From NCBI GenBank assembly GCA_947488935.1, contig CANLBN010000002.1, positions 496,001-560,000 on the forward strand: a DNA stretch of 64,000 nt. Direction: 5' to 3'. A program made the position numbers and the translations under genes. The stretch's first letter is position 1; each line of letters starts with the position of its first letter. Positions 27,727 to 37,130 of the stretch are shown piece by piece. The notes under the pieces were generated by a model. That model made no database searches, was not told the origin of the DNA, and saw only the letters and a list, made by a program, of their open reading frames with translations. This DNA is from an uncultured Pseudomonadales bacterium. Lineage in GTDB: Bacteria; Pseudomonadota; Gammaproteobacteria; Pseudomonadales; Cellvibrionaceae.

Positions 27727-28499
27727 ACTTCTGCACTCCCTAGATATGCCTCTCTCACTTTAGGATGGCCTTTAATTTCATCTGGATGACCCTCAGCAAT
27801 AATCGCACCCTGTGCAAGTACACTGATTTTATCGGCCAAACTAAAAACAACGTGCATATCGTGCTCGATAATTACTTTTGTCATTCCTCGCGCTTTAATC
27901 TTCATTAATAGCTCAATGGTTTGGTTGGTATCGTGTCGTGCCATACCTGCGGTGGGTTCATCCAATAATAAAAGCTTAGGATGCTGTATTAAGCACATAG
28001 CCAATTCTAAGCGGCGTTTATTACCACGGGACAAGCTACCAGCATGATTATGGTGTTGATCGGCCATGCCAAGATCTTCGAGAAAATGCAGTGCTTCTTC
28101 TTCGATCGCTTTTTCATCGCGTAAAGCTTTAAAAATATTTAGCTTAAAAGAGCCATCACGCTTTGCAAAAGCTGGAATCATGACATTTTGTAAAATAGAT
28201 AAGTCAGGAAATATTTGCGGTGTCTGAAACACTCTTGAAATACCCATTTGATTAATGTCATGTGGCATAAACCCTTTGGTTAAATCGTGTCCTTCAAAGT
28301 CAATACGACCCGTATCTGCCTGTAATAAGCCAATACATGTGTTGAGTAAGGTTGATTTACCCGCACCATTAGGGCCAATAATTGCGTGTGTTTTACCTTC
28401 TTCAATCTGAAGGTTAATGTCACTTAATGCTTGTAAGCCACCAAATGATTTATTCACCCCTGAAATATCAAGGACGATGTTTGATTGTTCTGCACTCAT
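27723..28499 (-). CDS. LivG-type ABC transporter ATP-binding protein
   Basis: A 258-residue ATPase with Walker A GPNGAGKS (42-49), Walker [11 protein letters not shown] and the LivG-like end [16 protein letters not shown]. The signature motif reads [12 protein letters not shown] instead of the more common LSxGExRRLE, a variation in the helical domain that may affect regulation. It overlaps both neighbours by four bases, so the operon is tightly coupled. Confidence 0.9.
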   Translation of the reverse strand: MSAEQSNIVLDISGVNKSFGGLQALSDINLQIEEGKTHAIIGPNGAGKSTLLNTCIGLLQADTGRIDFEGHDLTKGFMPHDINQMGISRVFQTPQIFPDLSILQNVMIPAFAKRDGSFKLNIFKALRDEKAIEEEALHFLEDLGMADQHHNHAGSLSRGNKRRLELAMCLIQHPKLLLLDEPTAGMARHDTNQTIELLMKIKARGMTKVIIEHDMHVVFSLADKISVLAQGAIIAEGHPDEIKGHPKVREAYLGSAEV

Positions 28500-29656
28500 G
28501 CTGCACCATCCTTTTCTAGTTGTTCAGATTCTAATTTCTCTGTTGTGTTATTTTTATTAAAGAACTTAGCTTTAATTTTTTGAGCGCCTTCTACCATGCC
28601 TCCAGGTAAGAAGATCATAATCATCATAAAAGTTAAACCTAAGGTTAAATGCCAACCACTACCAACAAATGGAGAAACGATAGTTACTAGCAAATCTGTA
28701 AGGGCTTGAGGTAAGAAATCGAACCAGGTGCCAAGTAAAGTATCGTTAATGCCTGAGAATATATTTTCCATATATTTGATAGTCGCTGCACCAATGAGAG
28801 GGCCAAACATCGTACCTAGGCCGCCCAAAATAGTCATTAATACAACTTCACCTGATGCTGTCCAGACCATGCGTTCTGCACCTGCAGTTGGGTCAACAAC
28901 TGCTAATAAAGCACCCGCCAAACCTGCATACATGCCAGAGATTACAAAGGCAGCAAGTAGGTAAGGGCGGTGATTAAAGCCGGTGTATTCCATGCGAGTT
29001 TGATTAGTTTTAATAGCAACTAGTTTCATGCCAAAGGGAGAGCGGAATATTTTCATGCTTAGCCAAAAACCCAAAATTAAAACAACGGCACAAAAGTAGA
29101 AGCCTTCATAGCCATTGAGTGTAATACCAAATAAGCTGGCAAGTGGATTTTCTGCTGAGGCTATACCCAGTGCGCCATCAATGACTCTTGGGTCATCCTT
29201 TAGTACAAATAAACCAGTTTCACCATTAGTAATAGGTGTCAATACTGAATAGGCTAGTTTGTATGACATTTGTGCAAAGGCGAGGGTCAGTATAGAAAAA
29301 TAGATTCCCGTACGTCTTAGGCATAAAAAGCCAATAGCTAAGGCAAATATTCCTGAAAAGACAATGGAGAAAGCGATTGCAGGTAGTGCATTCATAGTGA
29401 ACAGTTTGAATGACCAAACTGCTACATAAGACCCAACACCTAAAAATGCAGCATGCCCAAAGGATAGATACCCCGTTAAACCAAACAAGATATTGTAGCC
29501 CACTGCAAATAAACCAAAGATGGCAAATTTTTGCAGAAGATCGGGGTAGCCCGCACCAATTAATGATCCCCAAAGCGGAGCAATCAATACGATGACAGAA
29601 AAGACGACCAATATAAGTAGGTCACGTTTTGATGTTGATAATTCAATAATTTTCAT
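28496..29656 (-). CDS. LivM-type ABC transporter permease
   Basis: This 386-residue protein has about ten hydrophobic helices. The family signatures are [20 protein letters not shown] near residue 60 and [14 protein letters not shown] near 275. It forms the channel with the LivH-type subunit. The C-terminal 40 residues are charged and cytoplasmic, a little longer than in typical LivM. It starts 12 bases after the LivH-type gene. Confidence 0.9.
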   Translation of the reverse strand: MKIIELSTSKRDLLILVVFSVIVLIAPLWGSLIGAGYPDLLQKFAIFGLFAVGYNILFGLTGYLSFGHAAFLGVGSYVAVWSFKLFTMNALPAIAFSIVFSGIFALAIGFLCLRRTGIYFSILTLAFAQMSYKLAYSVLTPITNGETGLFVLKDDPRVIDGALGIASAENPLASLFGITLNGYEGFYFCAVVLILGFWLSMKIFRSPFGMKLVAIKTNQTRMEYTGFNHRPYLLAAFVISGMYAGLAGALLAVVDPTAGAERMVWTASGEVVLMTILGGLGTMFGPLIGAATIKYMENIFSGINDTLLGTWFDFLPQALTDLLVTIVSPFVGSGWHLTLGLTFMMIMIFLPGGMVEGAQKIKAKFFNKNNTTEKLESEQLEKDGAA

Positions 29657-29668
29657 AATTTACTCACC

Positions 29669-30667
29669 CTAGTCCTTTCCGAACAGACCACGAGGCCTAA
29701 ATAATAAAATCGCAACGGCAACAAGATAAATAATGACTTGGTCTATACCAGGTATTACCTCTTTGACTGCTGTCATAGAAGAGAAGGATTGGAGAATACC
29801 TAATAAGAAACCTGCTGCAACGGCACCACCGAGTGAACCCATACCACCAACGACTACTACGAGAAACGATAGCACTAGAAAGTCCATACCCATATTGTAA
29901 TCAGGGGGCAGGATAGGTGTGTACATAACACCTGCGAGACCGGCAACAACTGCTGCTAAGCCAAATACGATGGTAAAGCGCTTTTCAATGTTGATACCTA
30001 ATAAGCCAACTGTTTCTCTGTCATGCATGCCTGCGCGTACAACCATGCCGAATGTGGTCATATGTAAAAAGGCAAAGACGCCACCAATAATGGAGAGAGA
30101 GAATGCTAAGTAGATCATTCGCCACCATGGATAGACGACACCATCTAGACCTATAGCTGCGCCAATATCTACACTACCTGCAACAATTTCTGGCGCAGCT
30201 TGAGGAATGGCATTTGCGCCAAAATTTGCTTTGATTATTTCGCCAATCACAATGGCTAGACCAAAAGTTACTAGGATCTGATCAGCGTGCTCGCGTTTGT
30301 AAAAATATTTAATAAGCCCACGTTCCATTGCAATACCGACGGCAAGCATAATGGGGATAGCAATAATAATGGATATAGGAACTGACCAATCGATAATGGC
30401 TGAGCCCGTGTCGCCCCACCAAATCTCAAGATATGGTGTTTCTTTATAGGCTTCAAAGAAAGTAATACTTTCGTCACGAACCTTACTGGAAATTGTTAAC
30501 ACTTTTTCGACACTAACCGCAACAAATGCACCGAGCATAAATAGTGCTCCATGCGCAAAGTTGACGACTCCTAATGTGCCAAATACCAAGGTTAGCCCAA
30601 GCGCAATGAGTGCGTAGGCTCCGCCTTTATCCAGTCCGTTAAGAACCTGGAGCAGTAATGCTTCCAT
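29669..30667 (-). CDS. LivH-type ABC transporter permease
   Basis: A 332-residue membrane protein with the LivH signatures GLVFGTLGVVNFAHGALFM (in its variant form here) near residue 25-45 and VVVGGMGSLGGAVAAGF near 270. A soluble loop at about 55-95, between the first helices, is longer than usual. It is separated from the binding-protein gene by 163 bases holding a stem-loop, and is the first of the four coupled membrane and ATPase genes. Confidence 0.9.
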   Translation of the reverse strand: MEALLLQVLNGLDKGGAYALIALGLTLVFGTLGVVNFAHGALFMLGAFVAVSVEKVLTISSKVRDESITFFEAYKETPYLEIWWGDTGSAIIDWSVPISIIIAIPIMLAVGIAMERGLIKYFYKREHADQILVTFGLAIVIGEIIKANFGANAIPQAAPEIVAGSVDIGAAIGLDGVVYPWWRMIYLAFSLSIIGGVFAFLHMTTFGMVVRAGMHDRETVGLLGINIEKRFTIVFGLAAVVAGLAGVMYTPILPPDYNMGMDFLVLSFLVVVVGGMGSLGGAVAAGFLLGILQSFSSMTAVKEVIPGIDQVIIYLVAVAILLFRPRGLFGKD

Positions 30668-30791
30668 AACTACCTCTTATTCTTTTTTATTTGTGACAAA
30701 GTCATAACGACCAATATAATTGAGTTATGTAAATGTCGGTTTAATTTTATTTATTAGCTATGTATGTAATCAAGAATGTAAATCTGATAGA

Positions 30792-30816
30792 GATACTCCT
30801 ACATAGTAGGAGTATC
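30792..30816. other. Perfect stem-loop between binding-protein and permease genes
   Basis: GATACTCCTAC and GTAGGAGTATC form an 11-pair stem around a three-base loop, 15 bases past the binding-protein stop. It has no T-run, so it is more likely an mRNA-stabilising or partial-termination structure than a true terminator. Such structures let the binding protein be made in excess over the membrane subunits. Confidence 0.6.
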
Positions 30817-30830
30817 AATCGGTTAGAGCA

Positions 30831-32180
30831 CTATGCTTTATTATTACAGCTACCTAATTCACCACCTAGATGAGTGGTGCTGTATTCAACTTGGCTTCTT
30901 GGTACTTCTTGAACAACATTAAGCAAATCGAACTGAGATGAAGGGTTATCGTTACCTTGTACAACAAGAACATCTTTAAAGCACTGATGGTCTTCTGCAC
31001 GGTATTCGGTAGGACCGTTACCCATACCATCGAACTTAAAGCCTTCTAATGCAGCAATGACTGCACATGGATCAAAGGTTCCTGCTAATTCACAAGCATT
31101 GGCGTAAAGAAGAGTTTGTACATAACAGGTGTGTGCAGCCTGCGAAGGTGGGAACCCATACTCTGCACCAAAGGATTTAACAAAGGCTTGAGAACCCGCA
31201 TCTTTCAGTGACCAGTTCCAGTTTGTTGTACCGTAAATACCCTTGATGTTTTCACCAGCACCCTGCGCCATTAGGCGAGAGAATAGCGGAACAACGATTT
31301 GGAAGTCTTTACCATTAACATTTTTATCACGTAGACCAAACTGAACAGCCTGGGTTAATGAGTTCACCATATCTTTACCATAGTGGTTAAGAACCAATAC
31401 ATCGGCACCTGAGTTAAGTACAGGTGTAATATATTGAGAGAAGTCACCAGCACCTAATGGTGTGCGTACAGCTTTAGCTGTCTGCCAACCAATACCTTCT
31501 GTAGTATTTTTAATTGATCCTTCTTGTGACCAGCCCCATGTGTAATCAGCTGTTAAGTGATAAGCGGTACGCTCTTTACCAAATTCGCTTTCAAGTACTG
31601 GTCCTAGAGCAGAGCCAGACATATCTGTATTAAAGAAGTGACGGAAGCCATGCTTACGCTTATCTTTACCGGTTGTATCATTTGAGTGGGTTAGGCCTGC
31701 CATGAAAATAACACCCGCTTCTTGACAAAGCGACTGAACAGCAATGGCAACACCTGATGAAGAACCACCAGAAATCATAACCGCATTATCTTTTTCAATC
31801 ATACGTTTTGCAGAAGCACGCGCAGCATCAGATTTAGTTTGAGTATCACCCGTTGCGAACTCAACTTTTTTGCCCAATATGCCGTTACCTTTTAGGCTCA
31901 TTGGCTTCATGGTGTTCATTAAACCACCATCGCCTTCACCGTTTAGGTGTTTTACGGCTAGTTTGTATGCACGTAACTCATCAGCACCCTCATCAGCATA
32001 GGCGCCTGATTGTGGTACGTTAAAACCTAAAGTAACTGACTTACCTTTTGGAGCATTAACGTAAGCATTGGCATTACTGACAAACATTGCTGGAGCAGCA
32101 GCAACGGATGCAGCAGCAGCAGTTGATTTTAAAAAGCCTCGGCGTGAGAGCTCGGTAAGTTTTTTACTATCATTAGACAT
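30831..32180 (-). CDS. Tat-exported periplasmic binding protein of a Liv-type ABC transporter
   Basis: The 449-residue protein starts with a twin-arginine signal (SRRGFLKS at 12-19, hydrophobic stretch, cleavage near SNANA). A type 1 periplasmic-binding fold follows, of the LivK/UrtA/amide-binding kind. It has the ligand-site segment ISGGSSSGVAIAVQSLC and the TADYTWGWSQEG segment near 230. Six cysteines lie in the mature part, mostly in the C-terminal third, which is unusual and suggests disulfides formed before export. The ligand is not recognisable; urea, amino acids or short amides are all possible. AGGAGAT precedes the ATG. The four other transporter genes follow. Confidence 0.85.
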   Translation of the reverse strand: MSNDSKKLTELSRRGFLKSTAAAASVAAAPAMFVSNANAYVNAPKGKSVTLGFNVPQSGAYADEGADELRAYKLAVKHLNGEGDGGLMNTMKPMSLKGNGILGKKVEFATGDTQTKSDAARASAKRMIEKDNAVMISGGSSSGVAIAVQSLCQEAGVIFMAGLTHSNDTTGKDKRKHGFRHFFNTDMSGSALGPVLESEFGKERTAYHLTADYTWGWSQEGSIKNTTEGIGWQTAKAVRTPLGAGDFSQYITPVLNSGADVLVLNHYGKDMVNSLTQAVQFGLRDKNVNGKDFQIVVPLFSRLMAQGAGENIKGIYGTTNWNWSLKDAGSQAFVKSFGAEYGFPPSQAAHTCYVQTLLYANACELAGTFDPCAVIAALEGFKFDGMGNGPTEYRAEDHQCFKDVLVVQGNDNPSSQFDLLNVVQEVPRSQVEYSTTHLGGELGSCNNKA

Positions 32181-32679
32181 TCAGATATCTCCTACTTGTT
32201 ATAATTTTAGAAATAAGATGTAAATTAAAGACAGATTTTGGCGAATAAATATTACTGCTAAACCACCATATCACTTCTCTAAGGTAAGTAATATTTCACA
32301 AGAATAAGTGAACAAAAATTCACCAAAATATTCTCAAAATGCTGTCAACAGCCAGTATTGCTTTTTCTGGCTTACAAAACAACCTTAGATCCATTATACA
32401 ACTTCAAAGGACAACAGCTGAAATGTCCCAATCTTTTGTAGGGTTAGATAGTGCAAGTTATCATAAATATTGTACATACGACTTTGTATGTAGCTTTAAA
32501 TGCTTATTTTCAAGTCAATAAATCTATTGGTAAATACATAGTTAACAGCGACTTAAGCAGGTGCTACGTTAGTCTAATAAAAAATTAAAAATTGGATGTT
32601 ATTAAAAACTTAAGTCTCAAATTTTGAATTAATTGATGTTTTTATTCTGTATTATTTTTTATGGCATCTGTGATGGGTT
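32181..32679. promoter_or_regulatory. Upstream region of the ABC transporter operon
   Basis: About 500 bases without a credible gene. It lies between the 3' end of the nuclease gene and the start of the binding-protein gene, so it should hold the transporter promoter. On the minus strand TTTACA and TATAAC near 32200-32225 are a weak pair with a 15-base spacer. A 10-base inverted repeat is listed separately. The small plus-strand frame at 32339-32521 lacks a ribosome site and resembles nothing. Confidence 0.4.
32247..32296. repeat. Inverted repeat AAATATTACT / AGTAATATTT
   Basis: AAATATTACT at 32247-32256 is exactly repeated in inverse orientation at 32287-32296, with 30 bases between and 40 centre to centre (about four helical turns). 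It lies 65-115 bases upstream of the binding-protein gene, a suitable place for a dimeric regulator. Confidence 0.45.
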
Positions 32680-35478
32680 TTAGTCATGTGAATCGTAAAA
32701 CCGGTTAAGGCATATAAACTCTCGACTAAAGTTTAATTGGCTATTGTTATTATAATCTATCGCAACATCACCGGATACAAATTGATCAAAGAGGTGGTTT
32801 GATATACGACTCCATTCCTCGGTTGTTTGCTGCCAGTTTGTATGTAGGCCCACTCGATTTTTTTCAATGGATGTTATTGCTACTATATTACAATTTTCAG
32901 GCTGTAGGCCAATTAAGCTTTGATTTTTTATATTGATCTGGGCAAATGCAATGGCATTGAGTTCGCCTAAAGAATCATTGCTGTTATTCACTGTGAGATA
33001 AAACGGCAGTTGTGGATCATTGGGTCTTTCGCTTTTCCAATCATTGGGAGAGCACTGTCCTTTTTTATAATCAATAATTAAGCGTTGAGATTTACCTGTG
33101 GCAGTATTTATTTCATCAACGCGATCAAGGCGTAGTTGTAAAATATAACCATTAATTTTAACTTTATGACTTTCTTCGATAGATACGACGGAAAACGGCT
33201 GCCTAGCTTTTTCGTATACTAACCATTTAAGAATTAAGTCTGTTTGTCGCTGTACTTCTAGTTGGAATAATTCTTTACCAAAATGGTAGCGCTTATGTTT
33301 TATGACTGTATTCATTTGTACATTAATAATATTCGTAAGAAGTCTCTTTAATTCATCATTGCTAATTGATAACAATGCTTCTTGTGTCTTTAATTGCTCC
33401 CATAAAGAGGCTAGCGACAAGTGTAAAATATTCCCTGTATCAATGGCAGAAAACCCGATAGTTGCCTGTGGTATTGTTCTTATCTTTAAGCGGTGTTTTG
33501 CAAATGCATCGAATGGATTGATGGATTGCGACTTGATGATACTTGAGCCTCCAGTAAGGATGCCTTCTGAGTTTATGTCAAAGATATTTACGGCAGGCGC
33601 ATGCTGACAAGAGATACGCTCATTAGTTTTTGTTTGATGTTGTTTATTAAGGTAATAGCTAAAGCCTTTTATTATATTGTTAGATGTCTCGCTATTTTTT
33701 TCTGAACAGATATTTCGAGCAGGGATGTCTTGTATCAGTTGGCTAGGGCTTAATTCAATTTCATTTTCAGTATCATAGTTAGCTGAGCTAAAAATAATTT
33801 CTGTAGCGCAGTGCTTATAATTTTGGGTTAACGATTGCGCAAACTGTAATTCTCTCAAGCTACTTGCATGAGGCATATTGTATTTGCGTTGTAGGCTAAT
33901 AGGTAAAGTGGGGTTTGGTGCAGGAGCGGGAGGCCATGCTTGCTGATGTAAGCCCAGCACCCAGCAATGCGTAAAATGTAAGCCGGAACCCTCGAGTATA
34001 CCGAGTACCTGAATAGGCGAGTCGGGTACTTTAGCTTGAAAAGGTTGGTGGTTAGCCATACTTTGTAATTGAGAAATAGCATCACCAACCATAATGCTTC
34101 CTAGTGTACTATCTAGGTTTGCAAAAGACTCTAGCAGTTGATGCCATAGTTGAGTTTGCTGATACTCTGTACTATCGGGTTGTCTTTCACCGGGCCAATT
34201 GACATCCTCCAATTGTTTTAAAAAAGTATCAACCCATTGCGAAGGTAACTGCCTGCTTTGATGATACCTTTCTTTATTGCTAATACTTTCTAGATACTTA
34301 AACGCTTGCGGATCGTCAGTGTCGGTAGATATGAAATCACTAGACTTATTCTTCGGTGACTGAATCTTATGTTTGATTTTCCAGCACAACTCCTGTGTTT
34401 TAATGCTGAGTAGGCCTAAATTTTGTAAATCGCTCACTATGAGTGATCGTACCTCTAACTCAGCAGAATAAGCTCCCCAAAAGGGCGAGAATAGCAGCTG
34501 ATATATATTTTCTATGTCCCAAGAGGGTTGATTTAATTTTAGTAACAAAAAGGTATCAACGAAGAGAGGTGTTTTGCCCAGTGGTACCCCGGCAGAAATA
34601 TTGAAAGGAAGTGTATACCGAGGTGTTTTAGCGAGAAGGCTGTGACCCTCGAAGGTATTAATTAAAGCGCGCTCTATTTGCGAGCGACACTGCCCTAAAT
34701 TAGGTACGATAATCCCAATACGAGGTGAGGTTTTCTCGCTATTGTTCGATAGTATATTTTTAGCCCATTCAGTGGCGGCTTTTATTTCAGATTCAATATC
34801 GCTACATTCGACTCTAGATAAATCTCTAGGCGTAAAGTCATTAGCTTTGGTGTTTTTAATATTCTCTGAAATAGCATTAAGCTGTGTTTGAACAAGTGGT
34901 GGAATATCATCAAAGCCGATTAATGATATCTCGGGTTCTTGTTCTAATATATTATCTTTATGCGCTTGCCCAATAATCTTTAAGCTTTCTTCTTGAGTGA
35001 TCAGCTGAGCTGACTTTAATTTTTTTTCGAAAGCGGAAAACCAATTTTGTAGTAAGCCGATGCTGACATCGCTTTCGTACTGATTAAGCTCATCTATTGT
35101 TAATTCCCATTTTTGTAACGCTTTATAAGCGCTAGCAGCTTGTTGAGCTAATACTTCTGTTTGCATTAATGTATGTTTTGAGGTGATGTCCTCCCAAAAA
35201 ATACGCTCTTGCTCAGCAGAGAGAATTTTACAAAGGCTATCTGTATAACCGAGTGCTTGTAGTTTTTTCCAGCATTCTTTAAACCATTCATCGATAGAAT
35301 AAATTCTGGGCGAGTGCCATGATTTTTTATTTTCTCTCTGCTGATAATGTCCCCATGATTGTATGGCTTTACTACTGAGACGTTGGTTGGCGGTTAAAAT
35401 AAGTAAATCTTTTTGACAGGCATCAAAAATACTATCAAGTCTAAATAAAGGCGGTAAGGCGTTGGCTGTCATTGTCAA
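32680..35478 (-). CDS. AddB-like PD-(D/E)XK nuclease family protein (probable DNA repair)
   Basis: A 932-residue protein resembling the proteobacterial 'probable DNA repair protein' family related to AddB/RecB nucleases. The N-terminal part (LLILTANQRLSSKAIQSWG, about 25-45) is a helicase-like inactivated fold. The C-terminal nuclease core has LRLDRVDEI, IIDYKKG (Asp-x-Lys) and DPQLPFY near residues 780-845. The four-cysteine iron-sulfur cluster of true AddB is not evident. Proteins of this family usually work with a UvrD-like helicase, but none is encoded here. The TTG at 35478 directly follows the murI stop and has GGAGGTGAG eight bases upstream; the ATG at 35472 is an alternative. Confidence 0.8.
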   Translation of the reverse strand: MTMTANALPPLFRLDSIFDACQKDLLILTANQRLSSKAIQSWGHYQQRENKKSWHSPRIYSIDEWFKECWKKLQALGYTDSLCKILSAEQERIFWEDITSKHTLMQTEVLAQQAASAYKALQKWELTIDELNQYESDVSIGLLQNWFSAFEKKLKSAQLITQEESLKIIGQAHKDNILEQEPEISLIGFDDIPPLVQTQLNAISENIKNTKANDFTPRDLSRVECSDIESEIKAATEWAKNILSNNSEKTSPRIGIIVPNLGQCRSQIERALINTFEGHSLLAKTPRYTLPFNISAGVPLGKTPLFVDTFLLLKLNQPSWDIENIYQLLFSPFWGAYSAELEVRSLIVSDLQNLGLLSIKTQELCWKIKHKIQSPKNKSSDFISTDTDDPQAFKYLESISNKERYHQSRQLPSQWVDTFLKQLEDVNWPGERQPDSTEYQQTQLWHQLLESFANLDSTLGSIMVGDAISQLQSMANHQPFQAKVPDSPIQVLGILEGSGLHFTHCWVLGLHQQAWPPAPAPNPTLPISLQRKYNMPHASSLRELQFAQSLTQNYKHCATEIIFSSANYDTENEIELSPSQLIQDIPARNICSEKNSETSNNIIKGFSYYLNKQHQTKTNERISCQHAPAVNIFDINSEGILTGGSSIIKSQSINPFDAFAKHRLKIRTIPQATIGFSAIDTGNILHLSLASLWEQLKTQEALLSISNDELKRLLTNIINVQMNTVIKHKRYHFGKELFQLEVQRQTDLILKWLVYEKARQPFSVVSIEESHKVKINGYILQLRLDRVDEINTATGKSQRLIIDYKKGQCSPNDWKSERPNDPQLPFYLTVNNSNDSLGELNAIAFAQINIKNQSLIGLQPENCNIVAITSIEKNRVGLHTNWQQTTEEWSRISNHLFDQFVSGDVAIDYNNNSQLNFSREFICLNRFYDSHD

Positions 35479-36324
35479 TTAACTCACCTCCGTATAATGA
35501 ACGAGGCCTAAATTTAATTGGTTTAATGTAGGTTTTATTAATTCGGTCTCTGCTGTTTGTTTGGTAAAAATGCTTACCCCATTTGCTGAGCTTGATGCTG
35601 TAGCCAAAGTGTTTTCCGTGACTAAATTCAGCTTATTAACCCAAAATTGAACGCGGCGCGCAATGGCTTCGCCAGAATCTACCCAATAGGTAATGTTGGG
35701 CAATACAAGCTGTAACTCTTCTTTGAGTAAGGGGAAGTGTGTACAGGCGAGTACAATAGTATCGGGACGATTTTGGGTGTCACGAAAAGGTGCTGTTATA
35801 GAGGTGAGTACTGCTAGTGATACAGGTTTATTTTGTAGCTTTTGCTCAGCTAATAATACCAACTCACTAGAGCCTACGGATATTACATCGCACTCATGGG
35901 CAAAATCCTTTATTAACTCTTTAGTGTATTGACGCTCAACAGTGCCTGGAGTGGCTAATAGACCTATGGTTTTATTCTTGCTCATTTCTGCGGCAGGCTT
36001 AATCGCGGGTACAACGCCAATGATTGGTTGCGTAAAGTGTGATCTGATTTTAGGTAATACCAGTGTGCTTGCCGTATTGCAGGCAACAAGAATAATATCA
36101 GCAGCAATCTCTTCTTGTAATGTGCTCAATACGCGTTCTACTCGCTCAATCAATACGGATTCTGATTTAGTCCCATAGGGGAATTGCGCATTATCCGAGG
36201 CATAGGTCAGCCTGTAGCTAGGGTGTGCCTTTTTAACGGCCTCGACAATACTAAGCCCGCCAACACCGGAATCAAAAACTAAAATATGGGGTGGCTTACT
36301 TGAAATCACTTTTTCCGTTATCAC
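35479..36324 (-). CDS. murI: Glutamate racemase
   Basis: Makes D-glutamate for peptidoglycan. The two catalytic cysteines are visible: Cys82 in LVACNTAS and Cys194 in LACTHFPLL, with Asp18 in VFDSGVGG and the substrate segment SDNAQFPYGTK. Length 281 is normal. It is followed at once by the AddB-like nuclease gene, with the murI stop touching the next start codon. The pairing of a wall gene with a DNA repair nuclease is unusual to me. Confidence 0.95.
   Translation of the reverse strand: MITEKVISSKPPHILVFDSGVGGLSIVEAVKKAHPSYRLTYASDNAQFPYGTKSESVLIERVERVLSTLQEEIAADIILVACNTASTLVLPKIRSHFTQPIIGVVPAIKPAAEMSKNKTIGLLATPGTVERQYTKELIKDFAHECDVISVGSSELVLLAEQKLQNKPVSLAVLTSITAPFRDTQNRPDTIVLACTHFPLLKEELQLVLPNITYWVDSGEAIARRVQFWVNKLNLVTENTLATASSSANGVSIFTKQTAETELIKPTLNQLNLGLVHYTEVS
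35487..35491 (-). promoter_or_regulatory. Shine-Dalgarno for the nuclease inside the murI 3' end
   Basis: On the minus strand GGAGG (extended GGAGGTGAG) lies eight bases before TTG 35478 and within the last codons of murI. It supports a TTG start and translational coupling of the two genes. Confidence 0.55.
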
Positions 36325-36618
36325 TATCGTTCTAAAGCTCTTTATATGACTAGGTTTGGATATATCTGCTATTTACTGGGATTGATGGAATGCTTATCTT
36401 ACTTATTTAGGCTGCCTGAGTATAATTGCAGAAACCTCAGAAGTACGGTTAATACTCATATATTAAGAACCTTCAGAATGAGTCGTGAATAATTTTTCAT
36501 GGGTTAAAATAGTCGGGTTTGTCATTGGGCCTGTCAATCCCCACGATTATCTTTAATCTTTGGCCTAAAAGAGCTTTCTGTTTGCGAAAAATCGCACTTG
36601 AGCCTTGCTAAAGGTAGC

Positions 36619-37107
36619 TTAAATAAACGCCTCGATACTCTTGAGATAAATGCTTTTTTCGTCTTTAAATAGAGCCTTACCGCCTAATCGGTAGGCTTTT
36701 TGCAAATAGGTTTTAGACTGTATGTCTTGTTGGGTATCGAATAGAGCCTGCCCAAGGCGAAGCAATACCTGTGGATGTCTATATGTTTCTTTGCATGCGA
36801 GAGCAGAGCGCAGAGCCTCGATAGCAGGCGTATATTTTTTTAATCGATAATAAGTATCGCCAATATAAGATAGTATGATCTCTGAATCCTCTTGCTCCAT
36901 CTGAGGTTTGGCCAGCTTTAACCAAGCTTCGTAAAAAAGCCTAAGTGAGGCATCATAATCCCCTTCATTATATAAGGCTTCTCCCTCGCTACATATGCCC
37001 CCTATTATGGGGTTGTTAAAGGTGTTGCTAAGGCTAGTTGGAGAATGGTTGGTAATATTAGAGTTCATTTTTTCTGTTATATCGTTAATAATTACTTTTT
37101 TGTTCAT
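36619..37107 (-). CDS. TPR-repeat protein of unknown function
   Basis: A soluble 162-residue protein with about three TPR-type helical pairs: EGEALYNEGDYDASLRLFYEAW, ILSYIGDTYYRLKKYTPAIEAL (shown in part) and VLLRLGQALFDTQQ. The N-terminal 35 residues look disordered and Asn/Thr/Ser-rich. There is no signal peptide. It probably binds another protein. It is divergent from rmuC with only 23 bases between starts, so the promoters overlap or one gene lacks its own. The 294 bases past its stop, up to murI, contain nothing I recognise. Confidence 0.7.
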   Translation of the reverse strand: MNKKVIINDITEKMNSNITNHSPTSLSNTFNNPIIGGICSEGEALYNEGDYDASLRLFYEAWLKLAKPQMEQEDSEIILSYIGDTYYRLKKYTPAIEALRSALACKETYRHPQVLLRLGQALFDTQQDIQSKTYLQKAYRLGGKALFKDEKSIYLKSIEAFI

Positions 37108-37130
37108 TTACTTGAAGAGTTTGCGTAAGC

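Noticed and set aside
27010..32180. Calling the transporter UrtABCDE (urea)
   Set aside because: I could not see urea-specific features in the binding protein, and no urease genes are present in the window.
32221..32300. Sigma54 promoter (TGG...TTAGCA on the minus strand) before the binding-protein gene
   Set aside because: The GG and GC elements are not ten bases apart as -24/-12 promoters require.
32339..32521. Small plus-strand frame of 60 codons upstream of the transporter operon
   Set aside because: No Shine-Dalgarno and no recognisable pattern; it lies in the expected promoter region.
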